Of a stretch of 64,000 bases of DNA, positions 49,368-61,840 are shown piece by piece. The stretch lies in assembly GCA_022419385.1 (NCBI GenBank), contig JAJUBI010000006.1, forward strand, positions 248,001 through 312,000. Reading direction: 5' to 3'. The DNA is from Paraconiothyrium sp. Pb-2020. Taxonomy: Eukaryota; Ascomycota; Dothideomycetes; Pleosporales; Didymosphaeriaceae. A model generated the notes under the pieces. It saw only the letters and a program-made list of their open reading frames with translations, had not been told where the DNA came from and did not search any database. The position numbers were made by a program, and so were the translations under genes. Each line of letters starts with the position of its first letter. Positions within the stretch are counted from its first letter, which is position 1.

Positions 49368-50652
49368 ATGGGCTCCCTCCCCGAATTGCCTCATGGCTCC
49401 TCCCCGGGTCTCGAACTCGTCCATCCGTCCCAGGAAGAGAAGCTCATCCAGTTCAATCTCAACGGTGCGGAATGGCGCGGTGCCCTTTCCCAGGAAGCCT
49501 ACCTTCGTCGAGAAGATGTTCTTTCACAGCAAGATCAGACAAAAGACGGAGGCATATCTTATTGGATCTTGATCGATAAAACTGCAAAGACCAATCCTCT
49601 CGACCCTACATCATCGGCACGGCTGCCACTCGCAAGCTGCGAGACGTATCGCAAGAAGGCACTTGTATGGCAGGATGGTGAAGTAAAAGAGACGATATGC
49701 CACGGCATCGGGAGTGTATTTTGCGCGCCGCATTTACGAGGACGGAAGTACGCTCAGCGTATGATGCAGGAGCTCGGCGAGGCGTTGAGAACCTACCAGA
49801 CCGATGAGAAGACAGATTGCATGTTCTCGGTGCTATTCTCTGATATTGGGAAGGTGAGTCCGGCTTCAGCGCTGCAGATCCACACTGGCGTCGGCGTAGA
49901 CTGACTAGTTCCAGAAATTCTACTCCGACTTTGGCTGGGAGGTCTTCCGGTCGTCACATGTCTCTCTACCTGGTAGCACGTCGAAGGTTGAAGATTCCGG
50001 AAGCCTGCCCACGGCGCGGCCGCTCCACGAAGAAGACCTTGCGGAGCTGTGCAAAATCGACGAGGAACTTATCCGCAAAAGTCTGCAAAGCCGACCAAAA
50101 GGCAGTCACACTGCGGTGGCGCTTGTGCCCAACGTTGCAAACATCAAGTGGCACCATGCTCGCGAGGAATTCGTTGGGGGCGAGCTGCACGGAAAGGCGC
50201 CAAAGGTGAAGGGTGCCATCGTAGGTACCGAAAAAGGCAAGCGTGTGTGGTGCTACTGGACACGCATGTGGTACAACCCAGATTCTACACAAGCCAAGGG
50301 GAACACGCTGCACATACTGAGGATAGTAGTAGAAGATCAGGGCCACTCAAGCTGGGAAGGCAGCGGGACAAGTCACGCCGACGAGGCCTCGAACGACCAC
50401 TCCCACGACGCAGCGATCGCGGCGCTTTTCTACGCTGCACAGCAGCAGGCTGAAGAGTGGAAGATGGAGCATGTTGAGGCGTGGAATCCGTCTTCTGCGA
50501 CCTTGGCAGCAGCTCAGAGACTCGATCCGAGCGCAAAGTTGATCAACAGGGACATGGAAAGTATAGCGAGCTTGAAGTGGTATCCCCAACATGACGGCCC
50601 TGTGGCCGAGGCCATCGACTGGATCGGCAACGAGAAGTACGGATGGTGTTGA
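49368..50652 (+). CDS. LYC1: LYC1-type lysine acetyltransferase, two exons
   Basis: Exons 49368-49853 and 49915-50652 with a 61 bp phase-0 intron (GTGAGT...TTCCAG; branch near CTGAC) give 407 residues. The N-terminal half has a GNAT-like fold (ASCETYRKKALVW, GIGSVFCAPHLRGRKYAQRM, with RGR at the acetyl-CoA loop). Across the splice it continues FSDIGKKFYSDFGWEVF, the motif B pattern. The C-terminal half (KWHHAREEF, VWCYWTRMWYNPD, EHVEAWNPS) matches the domain found in Yarrowia LYC1, which N6-acetylates free lysine for its catabolism. Fungal proteins of this architecture are common and most are untested, so the lysine substrate is taken from the family. Confidence 0.85.
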
Positions 50653-51651
50653 ACGACAGGCTGGGAAAATACCGAAACCAGGCCAAAAAGGAGTTGGGAA
50701 GTGTACGTGCAATTGCTGTTATAGATGAGCAGCCTCGGCAAGGAGTAAAAAGCACCAGTGAAATAGATGTTCGAAGTTTGCATATAACTCTTGCATTGAA
50801 ACAGAAATTCGTGCCTGTCCACAGTTGGTGCAAACACGTTGTTCGTCTTCGAGAGCCCGGCAGCGCCAGAGCAGTCAATGAAAAACAAAACAAAAAAACC
50901 TGTCAGATTGCACTCAACGTCCTGCCTTCCAGACCGGCCGAAGCCCGACATCCAGTTGGCTGAAGATCATCGCCACGCACGCCGAAGCACACGCAATAAG
51001 GCCTCACTCCGGGACATCGAGGCTGATACTCATCAGCCAGGGTTGCGATTCTGTGGCTTCTGTGAGAAGCTCAGAAGAGGACGTTTACTATAGAAATGAT
51101 TCTATGAAGTAAAGTCGACATAATGAAAGAAAGAGAGCCCGAGGGCAGCGCGCTTTTTATACAGCCGTGGCGGCGCGCAGGGACCGCTCGCTTAGCGCTA
51201 TCATGTGACTTAGCGCGTCGAAGTTTTGCGCTTGGCGGTCCGGGCGCCGGCCGAGGGTCGCCGATTTCGCCGGCGAGAGACGCAGGAACGGCTGGCGGGG
51301 CAGGCAGGGCAGCCGCGGGGCAGTCATCGTTCACAAGATGCATCGACTTGTAGAATGCGATGGTGCCCATATAGAGATCAAGTCGTATCGCCAAAAGCCA
51401 GTTCCGAGTCTAGTTGCTCGCCTCGAACGATTGACTGCAGTGAGCTTGCTTACTGCGGCGCTCCGAGACAAATTCGTTGCTCTTGAGTGTACCAATAAAT
51501 TTTGGGAGTCTGCTGCGAAAGCGGTCCGACCTTGAACCCCCACGGGGACTGTACTTTGTAAACCACAACACGCATCACATCATTGGTGTTTGCGAGGCTT
51601 CCTGTCCTTTTCGCATTGCAATTGATTGTTTGACCTCGAAAGACCGCCGCA
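50653..51651. other. Intergenic, no gene seen
   Basis: About 1 kb with a GC-rich core (about 51120-51330). ORFs overlap on both strands without family features. Contains the THR4 promoter. Confidence 0.55.
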
Positions 51652-53400
51652 ATGCCCACACATACCGCGTCCCAGCGCTACCTGAGTACCCGGGGAGGGT
51701 CCTACGATGTGAGCCATACTCGCATACACGCCTTCATATGCGGTCCCACTGACCAGCCAGTTCTCCTTCGAGGAAGTCGTCCTCAAGGGCCTCGCCTCTG
51801 ACGGCGGCCTATTCATCCCAGAAGAGATCCCCGCCCTTCCCAGCGACTGGGCCACGAAATGGCACAACCTGTCCTTCGAGGACCTCGCATACGAAATCTT
51901 CTCCCTCTACATCTCACCCTCCGAGATCCCCTCCGCCGACCTCAAAGATATCATCCGCCGCAGCTACGCTACTTTCCGCACGAAAGATGTCACCCCGACC
52001 GTGACACTCGATAAAGAGAAGAACATACATTTGCTAGAACTGTTCCACGGGCCTACGTTTGCGTTCAAGGATGTTGCGCTGCAGTTTCTGGGCAACCTGT
52101 TCGAATACTTCCTCGTCCGCAGAAATGAAGGCAAGAGCGGGCGCGATAGAGAACACTTGACGGTCGTTGGCGCAACCAGCGGAGACACTGGATCTGCAGC
52201 CATCTACGGCTTGAGGGGAAAGAAGGATGTCTCAGTCTTCATCATGCACCCGCACGGCAAAGTCAGCGCGATCCAGGAAGCGCAGATGACGACCGTCTTG
52301 GACGCCAACGTACACAACTTAGCCGTAGACGGCACGTTCGACGACTGCCAGGTAAGACATACCCAATTCTCACAGCACGTAACATCAGCTAACACCGCGT
52401 TCAGGACTTTGTAAAAGCCCTCTTCGCCGATCCAGAAATCAACAAGACGCACAAGCTCGCCGCTGTGAACTCGATCAACTGGGCGCGCATCCTCGCCCAG
52501 ATCACCTACTACTTCTACTCGTACTTCAACCTCATCCGGCAGCAATCGTTCCTCCCCGCCTCCAAGGTCCGCTTCGTCGTCCCGACCGGCAACTTCGGCG
52601 ATATCCTCGCGGGCTACTTCGCAAAGCGCATGGGCCTGCCCGCAGAGAAGCTGGTCATCGCCACCAACGAGAACGACATCCTGCACCGCTTCTGGTCGTC
52701 CGGCAAGTACGAAAAGCACCCCGTGTACGGCGCAGCAGCGGAAGGCGGCCTGGCCGAAGACGGCGTTAAGGCGCACTCAAGCGGTGTAAAAGAGACGTTA
52801 AGTCCCGCAATGGACATCCTCGTCTCCTCCAACTTCGAGCGCCTGCTCTGGTTCCTAGCCTACGAGGTATACAGCACGTCCGCCGACGCGGTCTCCCAGC
52901 GGCGCGCGCAGGCAGGCGACCACGTGCGGAGCTGGCTCAACGATCTGAAGGCCAAGGGCGGCTTCGGCGTCGACGTGCAGATCTTGGCCGCGGCGCAGCA
53001 AGACTTCTCGTCGTACCGTGTGAGCGACGAGGAGACGCTTGCAACGATCAAGCAGGTCTTCTCCGCGGGTTCGGCGCAGGGGTATGTCCTGGATCCGCAC
53101 TCTGCCATCGGCATTGCGGCTTCGTTGCGCGACGCGGATGTTGCGGGCCCGCCTTCGACGCACCATATTTCGCTTTCGACGGCGCATCCTGCTAAGTTCA
53201 GCAACGCGGTTGAGCAGGCGCTGCCAGAGGAGAAGGCGTACTTTGCGGAGAAGGTCTTGCCCGTGGAGTTCAAGGGGCTGGAAGATAAGCCGAGGAGGGT
53301 GAGCCACGTTAAGAAGTCGGATGGCTGGGAGGGCGTGAGGAAGGTGGTTGTCGCGGAGGTGGAAGCTGAATTGCAAGCTGCAGATAAGGCAGGGCGGTAG
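51652..53400 (+). CDS. THR4: Threonine synthase, three exons
   Basis: Exons 51652-51708, 51761-52351 and 52405-53400 (introns 52 and 53 bp, both phase 0) give 547 residues. The short first exon encodes MPTHTASQRYLSTRGGSYD, and the join restores the family opening YLSTRGGSYDFSFEEVV. The PLP lysine is Lys122 in HGPTFAFKDVALQF. The phosphate-binding loop is VGATSGDTGSAAI, and NSINWARILAQITYYF and VPTGNFGDILAGYFAKRMG are further signatures. The enzyme converts O-phosphohomoserine to threonine, the last step of the pathway, in the cytosol. Length agrees with fungal Thr4 (about 515-550). Codon use in exon 3 is strongly C-biased, as in well-expressed genes. Confidence 0.95.
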
Positions 53401-54077
53401 ACGGGCATCAATGAGTAGACGAAATGTGTGAGACAGAGCTCGGACGGCGGTTTGATCACTTGATCACTGGTTTAGAAGCAATGAAATATAGATTTTCTGG
53501 TTATCTGCTGGATGGGTTGTGCACACGTACTGACTGTACAAGTTTCGCTGTCAGTGAGCTATCTTATCTGCTGGGTTTGAAGTTACACACGTCAAAGGTG
53601 CAAGACTTATTCAACTAAAGTGGTAGTGGAGATATGATCCAAGCATACTAAGAAACGTACCTCTTCCTCTTTTGACCTTCAGCACCAGATCATCGTTCGG
53701 TCTACCAACGGTGAAAATTTATGTCTCTTCTTTATTCCTTGTATCACCCCCATGAGGATTACTACCTTGACGAGCGTGATACCATCACAGAGAACAACAA
53801 CATTTAGACATCCCTAGTAACCGCCCACAACAAGCAACGACACAGCACCGGGTGAAAAGTAATCTTAATGCTATGGATGGTCATCGCATCCTATCTACCC
53901 ACCAATGCTCCGCTGTATTATCTCCGCTCCCAATACGCCCTTCCATGGCAATCGGCCATGCCGTCCCAGTCAATGCAGTCATATTCATCGTCGCCATCGT
54001 CTCCGTCGTAAGCCCATTTCCACCCATCCGCGCCGGTCTCGCGCCTCTTCCAGAACACTCAGTAGACATGGAGCATT
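53401..54077. other. Intergenic between convergent genes
   Basis: 677 bp between the THR4 stop (plus) and the CHORD gene stop (minus). No coding signal beyond short ORFs. Confidence 0.55.
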
Positions 54078-55186
54078 CTACACACGGCCCGCCCTACCCA
54101 CTTGTATCATCTCGCCCGTGAGTTTGTCATCTGAGCGCAGGACGGGCCACGCCGCGCCGTCCGCCTTGACGAGCGTCAACTCCAGCTTCGTGCCCAGGAT
54201 CCTGTATTTGCTGTCTTCGGGGTTGATTGTGCCGAAGAGGGGAAATTCGGTTGCGTAGCGCTTGCTGTCTGAGGTGCGGAGATCGAGGTCGACGTGGGTG
54301 GGGTGGAAGACGATTTTCGCGGACTCCTTGTCGATCTTCTTGAGGTAGAGCGAGGCGATTACCGACGTGCCTGTCTGGTAGAAGTCATGCCTGTTTTCTG
54401 TCAGCGATGTAGCTCATCAAGGAGGTACTCAGGGGAAGTGTATGTTTAGCACATACCTCACTGTCTCTACCTTCTCCTCCCCACCCTTTTTCCCGCTGCC
54501 TACGAATAGATGCCTGTCCTTCGTCTTGCACCCTTCAATGTTCATGAACTGGTCGAACTCCAGCACCCGCCTCTTGCAGCAACTCCACCCTTTGCTTCCC
54601 TCGTGGAATATCGGCGCTCCGGGGTGATGCACACAGCTCTCTCCTTCACGATCGCTCCCCTCGTACTTTTGTCCGCAGCCTCGCCTCCTACATGTCATTC
54701 CCTGCTTCACCTCCAGGCTTGGATCGTCATCTTCCGACTCTTCCGGCGGTTTGGGCGAGGCAGCAGGCCGCGGTGTTGCGGACTGCGAGGTGGGAACGCG
54801 GGGTACGGGTGCGGGGAGTGATTCTTTGAGGCTGCCGAGTGAGACGGGCGTATCTGAGGGGATGTCTGGTGCTTGCGCGGGTTCTGGAGCAGGAGTGTCG
54901 TCTACATCTGAGTGGGTACCCGTTGTGCAGGGTGGGATTGCGAGGAATTCGTCGAAGGTGAGGACGCGGGGTTTGCAGCACTTCCAGCCTGGTAATATAG
55001 CTTTGTTTTAGTATTTATACTTCAGAAGGAGAGTAGTTGGATTTCCAGAGCTGTGCAGGATACAATTGGGGGCTGTTTACCTTTCTGGCCCTCGTGGAAG
55101 ACGGGCGGACCGGGGTGGTAGACGCACTCTTCGTTCTCATCCTCGTACGTCTTGCCGCAGCCTTTGTGAACGCACTTTTTCGCCAT
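54078..55186 (-). CDS. CHORD-CS domain cochaperone, 316 aa
   Basis: Minus-strand exons 55081-55186, 54457-54988 and 54078-54390 join in phase (introns 92 and 66 bp). CHORD1 starts at once (KCVHKGCGKTYEDENEECVY, HPGPPVFHEGQKGWKCCKPR, the latter rebuilt by the splice). A Pro/Ser-rich linker follows, then CHORD2 (CRRRGCGQKYEG, CVHHPGAPIFHEG, WSCCKRRVLEFDQF). Each CHORD has the conserved Cys/His set that binds two zinc ions. The C-terminal CS domain runs from HDFYQTGTSVIASLYLKK to EDSKYRILGTKLELTLVKAD. Relatives are animal CHORDC1/melusin and plant RAR1, which work with HSP90 and SGT1, in plants to stabilise NLR proteins. An HSP90 cochaperone role is inferred. Confidence 0.9.
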
Positions 55187-55467
55187 GATTGCGCTTCGAC
55201 CCGAAAGCAATGGGAGACTTGGAGATGAAAGAGAACGAGCGAATAACAAGCTGTAAGAAGCGCAAGCACCTGCGCTGTGTTTCCTGCGCTTTCGTCTGTT
55301 TGGAATATTCTGGAAGTCGTGGAGTAGCGGGATGTCATAGGTCCTAGCGTCGGCAGAAAAGGGAGCTCAACGCAAGGCGGTGAGGAAGCTCCTATTCTCC
55401 CCATTGGGATTCGCATACCTGCGGCTTTGCTCGGTGCAGCATCGCATACGGTTCTATCTTCTTGAAG
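55187..55467. promoter_or_regulatory. 281 bp bidirectional promoter
   Basis: Lies between the divergent start codons of the CHORD-CS gene and the glutaredoxin-like gene. Its shortness implies shared or overlapping control elements; no specific site identified. Confidence 0.55.
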
Positions 55468-55822
55468 ATGTTTCGAGCGTCGTCGCGGTTGTTGCACAGC
55501 CGCATCACCTTTTTCACACGGAGCCCTTGCTCGCTCTGTGACACCGCAAAGACAGTTGTACAAAATGTTGGCAAAGAGCGGTGCTTCGACTATGAGGAGA
55601 TCAATGTAATGGAACCAGGGCAGGAAAAGTGGAAGGGTGTTTATGAGTTTGATACTCCGGTGGTATATGCCCCACGATACGTCAATTGGTCCTCAACAAG
55701 AACTAAGTGATAAGATACACGTCGACAAAACCAACCAAACCTCTACCTCCTCCGCCAAACTTATGCACCGCTTCGATGAGTCGCAAGTGAAGAAGCTGTT
55801 GGACGAAGTCGAGTCAGCGTGA
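55468..55822 (+). CDS. Glutaredoxin-like protein (YDR286C/C5orf63 family), 100 aa
   Basis: Exons 55468-55662 and 55715-55822 with a 52 bp phase-0 intron (GTATAT...GATAAG) give 100 residues. The protein begins MFRASSRLLHSRITFFTR, compatible with a short mitochondrial presequence. The thioredoxin-fold start ITFFTRSPCSLCDTAK carries a CxxC redox pair. The splice restores YEFDTPVIHVDK, including the cis-proline TP motif of glutaredoxins. The tail LMHRFDESQVKKLLDEV is the final helix. The family is conserved from yeast to animals, with unclear biochemical role. It is divergently arranged with the CHORD-CS gene. Confidence 0.85.
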
Positions 55823-55942
55823 ATTGTTGCACAGCTCAGGCACAATGTAGCGCGAAGTAAAGTGTGGGGTAGCGTCAACCTTGGTTCATCAATAATTTTG
55901 GGGTAGAGAGGGGTACATAGGGCTTCTCTCCGAACACATGAC

Positions 55943-56932
55943 ATGGCACATATCATAGGACGAAGTCTCTCTATCCTCAGAACATCACTCCAGTGTCAGA
56001 GACCGGGCTTGTATAATAGACCGTTCTCATCAACAGCAAGCATGTCGAACCCTTTGCAGCAAGCGAGCAGGATATACCAGGCGTTTAAGAAAGGAGGACC
56101 AACGTTCGGTGCATGGCAGGTAAAGACGTCTTCTTACGTTCATCCTTGTATCATGTAATGAATTTAAATTTTGACCAGATGCTCCCCGGCACAAACCACT
56201 CTCGTGCAATTGCTCGTTCAGGCGTAGATTGGATCTGCGTCGACTGTGAGCACGGCAACATCGACGGTATTTCCCTCCATCTTCCTCCAACCCCTTGCAC
56301 TAAACCCATAAGATGGCCAAATGCACGAAGCCATCAACGCAATCGCCTCCTCCAAAGTCTCCCCTCTAGTCCGCATCCCCGCCAACGAACCCCACTACGT
56401 AAAACGCGCCCTCGACGCCGGCGCCCACGGCATCGTCGTCCCCCTCATCTACACCGTCTACGACGCCCAAGAGCTCGTCTCCGCTGCAAAATTCCCACCC
56501 CAGGGCACCCGCGGCTTCGGCTCCCCCTTCTCCACACAGACCTTCAACAACGACGACCTCCCCACCTATCTGCAGAACGCAAACAGCGCGCTGATCACGA
56601 TTGTGCAGATCGAGACGAAAGAGGCGTTGAAGCAGGTTAGCGAGATAGCGGCGGTGGACGGCGTGGATTGTTTGTTGATTGGGCCGTTTGATCTGGGAAA
56701 TAATATCGGGCGGCCCGTCTTGGGGGAGATGCATCAGGAGTTGAAAGACGCGATTGAGAATATTAAGGAAGCGGCGCATAAGGCGGGGAAGAAGGTTGGG
56801 ATCTATTGTACGAGTCCGGAAGATGCGAAGGATTGCGCGCAGAGGGGGTTTGATTTCATTAGTATTGCGAATGATAGGGGGGCGATCACGGAGTATTTTA
56901 GTCAGACTTTGAAGGTGGCTAGTTCGGGGTAA
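55943..56932 (+). CDS. HpcH/HpaI-type aldolase, probably mitochondrial
   Basis: Exons 55943-56119, 56179-56266 and 56313-56932 (introns 59 and 46 bp) give 294 residues in exact phase. The first about 33 residues (RSLSILRTSLQCQ, RPFSSTAS) look like a mitochondrial presequence; a shorter form could start at MSNPLQQ. Family signatures are TFGAWQML (joined), GVDWICVDCEHGNID, the catalytic-arginine segment PLVRIPANE, HGIVVPLIYT, the metal-binding glutamate in IVQIETKEAL, and LIGPFDLGNNIG. Such class II, metal-dependent aldolases cleave 4-hydroxy-2-oxo acids to pyruvate or glyoxylate plus an aldehyde; the substrate here is open. A mutated fragment of this gene lies at about 57405-57500. Confidence 0.9.
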
Positions 56933-57404
56933 GGAGGTGGGTGGGTGGTTAAACTACTACAACTCTCTGGGTGTATGGGCGTGTTCTTGTGGTCTACATG
57001 ACATCGTGGACGTAAGCGTAGTTTTGGAAAGCGAAGCCGCACATCAAACGCATCGAAAATACATCATACAACGGAAACATGTCAGAACACCGCGAGACTA
57101 TAATATACGGAAGATTTGAGCCACTCGATTACAATGATTCTGGGTTCTCCTGAAACCTCTCACGAACATGGTAGGTGAGTCGTATCAAGGGCGTTTGGTA
57201 CCGACGATGTAAAGTTGGAAAATCAACAGAATCGTCTCCTCAGTGGAACAAAGCAACGCCGTAAAAAATCCATAAAACATGGGTCGTCAAAACTTCATAC
57301 TATAGAACGAAGCAGGCATGTGAAGGCTGATTCGCTATACGCTGCCCTACGCCCTCAAGTTCCCATACCAGAAAAGCCTGACACTCAGCGTTCCCACCAT
57401 GACT

Positions 57405-57500
57405 TCCTCCTCCCCCTTTCTCCACCCCTTGAATTAAACCCACAAGATGGCCAAATGCACGAAACCATTAACGCAATCGCCTCCTCCAAAGTCTCCCGAT
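57405..57500 (+). pseudogene. Decayed duplicate fragment of the aldolase gene
   Basis: From about 57420 the sequence closely repeats 56290-56370: the end of intron 2 plus the start of exon 3, encoding DGQMHETINAIASSKVS where the gene has DGQMHEAINAIASSKVS. The match includes the intronic CCCCTTG and TAAACCCA blocks. It stops abruptly at a TGA after the serine-valine-serine. Differences include G-to-A and C-to-T changes but also a T-to-C, so decay is mixed. No promoter or remaining exons accompany it. Confidence 0.85.
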
Positions 57501-57529
57501 GAGCGTGGCTGGCGGTGTTTAGACTAGCT

Positions 57530-57960
57530 TGACAGCCAGTGCAACCGTAAACACAACAAAAACATTATGGTCTATAAGGTACTCCACGCTCTCGCCGTCA
57601 GCTGCGCCTAATAGAGTCTCCCACATCTCCTCCATCTTAACATTTCCAAGGATATCTAAAAGGATATCATCTACTAACTCCAGATATAGGTTTATCAACT
57701 CCTTGATCTATCTATATATTAGTAACTAAGAGTAATCTGTTATTGGTGACGATATTACAAGGTATTTGAAGCTAGTATCTATCTCGAGGTCTGATAACAG
57801 CTTAGTGGGGATGGGTGGCAAGTCTACTATTATTCTATTACTACTATTCTCCCTGATAGCTGGTGCGAAGGCTGTAAGAGCCTCGCAGATGGCGATGCCT
57901 GGAGTCTTCTTTATATTGATAGCCAAGTTGAGGTGTACCGAAGTGTCATAGTACGAGGGG
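57530..57960. repeat. AT-rich, stop-rich tract, probable RIP-decayed repeat
   Basis: Base composition shifts to AT with many TA steps (e.g. CTATCTATATATTAGTAAC), in contrast to the GC-balanced flanks. Translations are rich in Ile, Ser, Asn and Tyr with frequent stops. This is the usual look of transposon relics mutated by repeat-induced point mutation in ascomycetes. No transposase or reverse transcriptase is recognisable. Confidence 0.5.
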
Positions 57961-60900
57961 TATGGTATGGAGCGTGAAAAAGAGCAAACCAGACTCGCCT
58001 TCGTCTCATGGGCCCTCGCCCCTGTTTCGGTACAGCTGGACGTTACCGTATTTCTTGGTGTTTTCAGACTCGCCATCATATCCTGACTTATTCCTTGTAC
58101 GTCCTCCGGGGAGCATGATATGCGCCAACGCCTCGTTCTTGATTCCTCGTGGCGGATCTTCCCAAGACCGGGGGCCTTGGTGTACCTTCGCGGCGCAGCC
58201 TTGGACCACCTCCGTTTCGACTCCTGTCAAGAGACGCCCCAGCTCCTCGACTGCACCTCGAATAATCATATGAAGGAATGGTAGGTAGCCCAACCGTCGC
58301 ACCAAACTCCCTCTTCTTAAATCCACTAGAGCAGTGAAGTAGTCCAGTCGACAGGGAGTAAGCGCAGGAAAGACGTTGTCGATAACTCTCCATCTCATAG
58401 TACGCAATCTGGTCATTCCTCGCCTTCTTGCCTCGCCATCGTCCCGTCGACGCTGACGTCCACGGCTTGCTGCAACCTGTGCACAGCAGGCAAGTCGCCA
58501 CCGCAACGTGCTCCGCACGCGTGTTGTCGTCGTCGAACGTAACGTCGTTGGCGCGAAGGGCGGCCTTTGATGTACGTAGGGACAGGATAATACACCATGG
58601 TGAAAAACGAGGTCGAGCTTGTCGTGCGCTCGAGATGTGGTGTTGCTACCCTCCGGTCGGAGAGAACGCGACGAGCGATCCTCAACAAAGTTAAAACCTG
58701 AAGGGCTTTTTATTTGTTGTCAGTCATAAAAAACAGAAGGTGCAGAGCCTTCACCACACGACGCGACCGCGACAAACACAGCGATCTACGACGCGCAACT
58801 AGAGCAGGGAAGGCGCGCTACTCTGGACACTGTTTTCCTCTACAGGGTAGGTTTTTATCGAGGCCACAGTGTGCTGTCAGGACTGCAGCTAGAGGAGACT
58901 CTGTAACGGGGCATCACGATCGTGCCTGTTAGCCTGGTCTGAGATAAATCCCCTACGGTCACCCCAAGCTTTGTCTCTCGACGCTTATCATCAGTGTGCA
59001 CAGGGAGCATATATAATCGACCTCGTTCTGGTATCGACAGGTTGGCTGACAAGCGTGGGGTACCAGACTAGGGCGAACGATTCTTTGTCTATCAACGGTA
59101 TGTTGGTGAAGTAGACGTTAGTAGTCCACGGTCTTATGGCTCTATAGTAACATGCCATATAACATACCATGCTATCAGCGAAGAACCTCGTAGCATATGG
59201 ATTACATGAACGTAATCACACTCAATCAGAGGACACATATACCATCCTCCTCGCAGCAGCTCACGCAAAACAGTCGCTGAAGAGCAAGCATACGCGGCGG
59301 TCTACCCGGAGTAGTCTTTGAGGAGTTCTCAAGGGGTGAACGAAATAAACGAAGCGGATGCGTGCTTCAAGTTTCTATAGAACCTTCTCTATCAAGCATA
59401 GCCCCGGGGCATGCTTATCACTGGCTTACGAACTTCCCTCCTGGGAACAGCTGTGTGACTTCTGTAGACCCGACAATAAGCTACTCTAGGAACCAGAACA
59501 TATGTATAGCCTTATAGTAATAGGATCCGTCAAGTTGTGCATTGAAGATCATGGCCACAAAAGCGACCACGAGCCCTATCCGACGAGCGCACGCAGCGAA
59601 GGCCATCAAACTTCGCCCTGCAGGTACGATTCGGAAATGTACATGAAATATGCGGAAAGGTAATAGGTGGAGGAACTTGGTATATCTTGAAGGATTCCCG
59701 AACCCCGGATTTGCGCGCTTGGATAAGAGGTATACATAGAGGTATTTGATTAGTTAGGTAATGAGGGAGCGAATACACTGGGTCATGGGTGAACATCAGG
59801 GACTCGCGGAGCACTACTCCGAAGGGTCGAGGCCCAATCACCGTCGGAGTGGCTGCTGCGTTGTCTTATGGGGGCCTTTTTTGAGAGGGGAGGTGGGCGG
59901 ACGGGTAGGGCGTAAGATGCAGAGCGGACCGATAGCGAGTGAGATGGGGTGCTGAGAACCCCTCCGAGTGTGGTAAGAGGGCCAGTGAGCGGGCCTCATT
60001 ACCGGTCGGGGTTTGGAAGGGGCGTGTAAGCACCAGGTCGACCTGTGGCTTGAGTAGAGCGATGAGAAGAATTGAAAGGACGTTGTGTGGTGGAGGATGG
60101 GCAGAAAAGTCAAAGGTGATGTGGAGGGTGTTAGTTTGCTATACACAACAGGCAGTATGCGTGCAGGATCGCAACATGGTCTCGGATAGTCCGACATGCG
60201 AGATGGCCGTTGCGCTTGGCTGCTAGCAAGGCTGACGACCATCGGACCGCACTAAGCAAGCTTCTGATGGTCTCCGTAAGGCGTACGGAAGAGGAATTCC
60301 GTCCGTGTTCTAGCTTGTATTCCACGCTTGAGATCTAGAAATACCCCGTGTAAGCAGTAAGCGCGGATATTTCTGTTAGACTGAGCGACGTGTATTCCAG
60401 GGTAGACCGTGCCACACCAATACATATTGTGGCACAGAAATAATTGGACATCTATCTCGGGGGAACGAGATCTCTTGACTGATGTCATGATGCGTTATTG
60501 TTAGTGTTTTGGTGCTGACATAGATATATTTGTCGTCTTCGGTAGTTGCAATGACTAAATGGAAGAGTGGTGTGTGAAATGCCGCGCTGATATTGACGCG
60601 GATGAATCTACCTGCAAGCTGCCGCATCTTTAGCAGCAGGTTATTCTTTGAGCGCAGGATGCATTGCATGCTCATCTACGCCCCGCTTGCGTTCTTTTGT
60701 TGATGCTGGCCGTTGATGACGAGGCGCGGGGAGAGCCAGCGCGTTCATGCGATTGGCGCGGGGGTTTTGCAAAAAGAATTGCAGTGTTCAACGAAGGGTG
60801 TAGAGCTGCCCAATGAAGAAAGTCGGTATGCGACCCAAACGGCGACGGCGGTGCATGAGGCCAGTCCTCAATATCTTGTACATTGAACGTGCATCAAGGA

Positions 60901-61787
60901 TGCCCTTGGACACACAGCAGTGGTGGGGAAACCACGTAGCATAAAGAAACGCGGCATGATTGATGGCTGAAACAACACTCTATTCCCGTTGTTGTTCTGT
61001 TCTAGAACACGGAAACACCAAGAAGTAGTTTCGCATGAATGAACATGTGGGCGAGGAAACATGATGGTTGTGCTGTGTAAACGGCCCACGCGGCGAGGGT
61101 TCACGATGCAAGCGAGAAGCGAGACGAAGGCTATTCTTGCCGCTCGGTAGCGACGTGCGAACGGGATATAGTGAAGCCATGCGAGCGGAGTAGCAGGCAT
61201 CTAAAAGGAGCCACGACTGGGATGACGTTGGCGGTTGACGAGGCAGACGTCTCCGCAGTGCTGGATGTTCGAAGTCAGTGGGGTAGAGTCGGATAGATTG
61301 TGGTACTATCGAGAGGGCCACGCCCACGGGCGCGATGCCAGATTTGGCATGTCATCAGGCTGAGCTCGAGAGCATGCAAAGTCCGCATCGGAGTGCCGGT
61401 GGCTTTCGGCTGGGGTGGATGAAATGGGCAGCCTCGCGACAGAAGCGGTCGCTGCAGAAGCGCAGAGAAGGGCGGGGATTGGCGCAGGAAGAGCTGCATG
61501 GGCTGGAAGAGGCAGCGAAGATGGCGAGCGACGAGATTGGCATCAAATTGGTACAGGCGAGGTGCATTGAGAAGACGATCGAATGTAGAGTGGGTGTATT
61601 CTTAGTCAGGCGCTCCGTCGGAGGTGGTCCAATGAAGACGCGGTCCGGAGCGGGCCCAGCCGTTTCACACGACGGATAGAGGGAGTTAGGCAGAGCGCGC
61701 GGTTCCAGGTGTTCGCACGAGCGAGATGATGCGGGCTCCACACGCGCGAATGGGAGAGGTCGCTGTCGGGGGCGTGTGACGATACCT

Positions 61788-61840
61788 CTGCCAGCGGCGG
61801 CAACCGAGATGGCGGCAACCAAGATGGCGGCAACCAGATG
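61788..61840. repeat. 15 bp tandem repeat, about three copies
   Basis: Units of the form GATGGCGGCAACCAA follow each other three times (CAGCGGCGGCAACCGA, GATGGCGGCAACCAA, GATGGCGGCAACCAG) with few mismatches. Confidence 0.8.

Noticed and set aside
58006..58690. Overlapping minus-strand frames including CLLCTGCSKPW
   Set aside because: Stops and frame changes prevent a coherent model and no family is recognised; kept only as a possible decayed element in the gene-poor entry.
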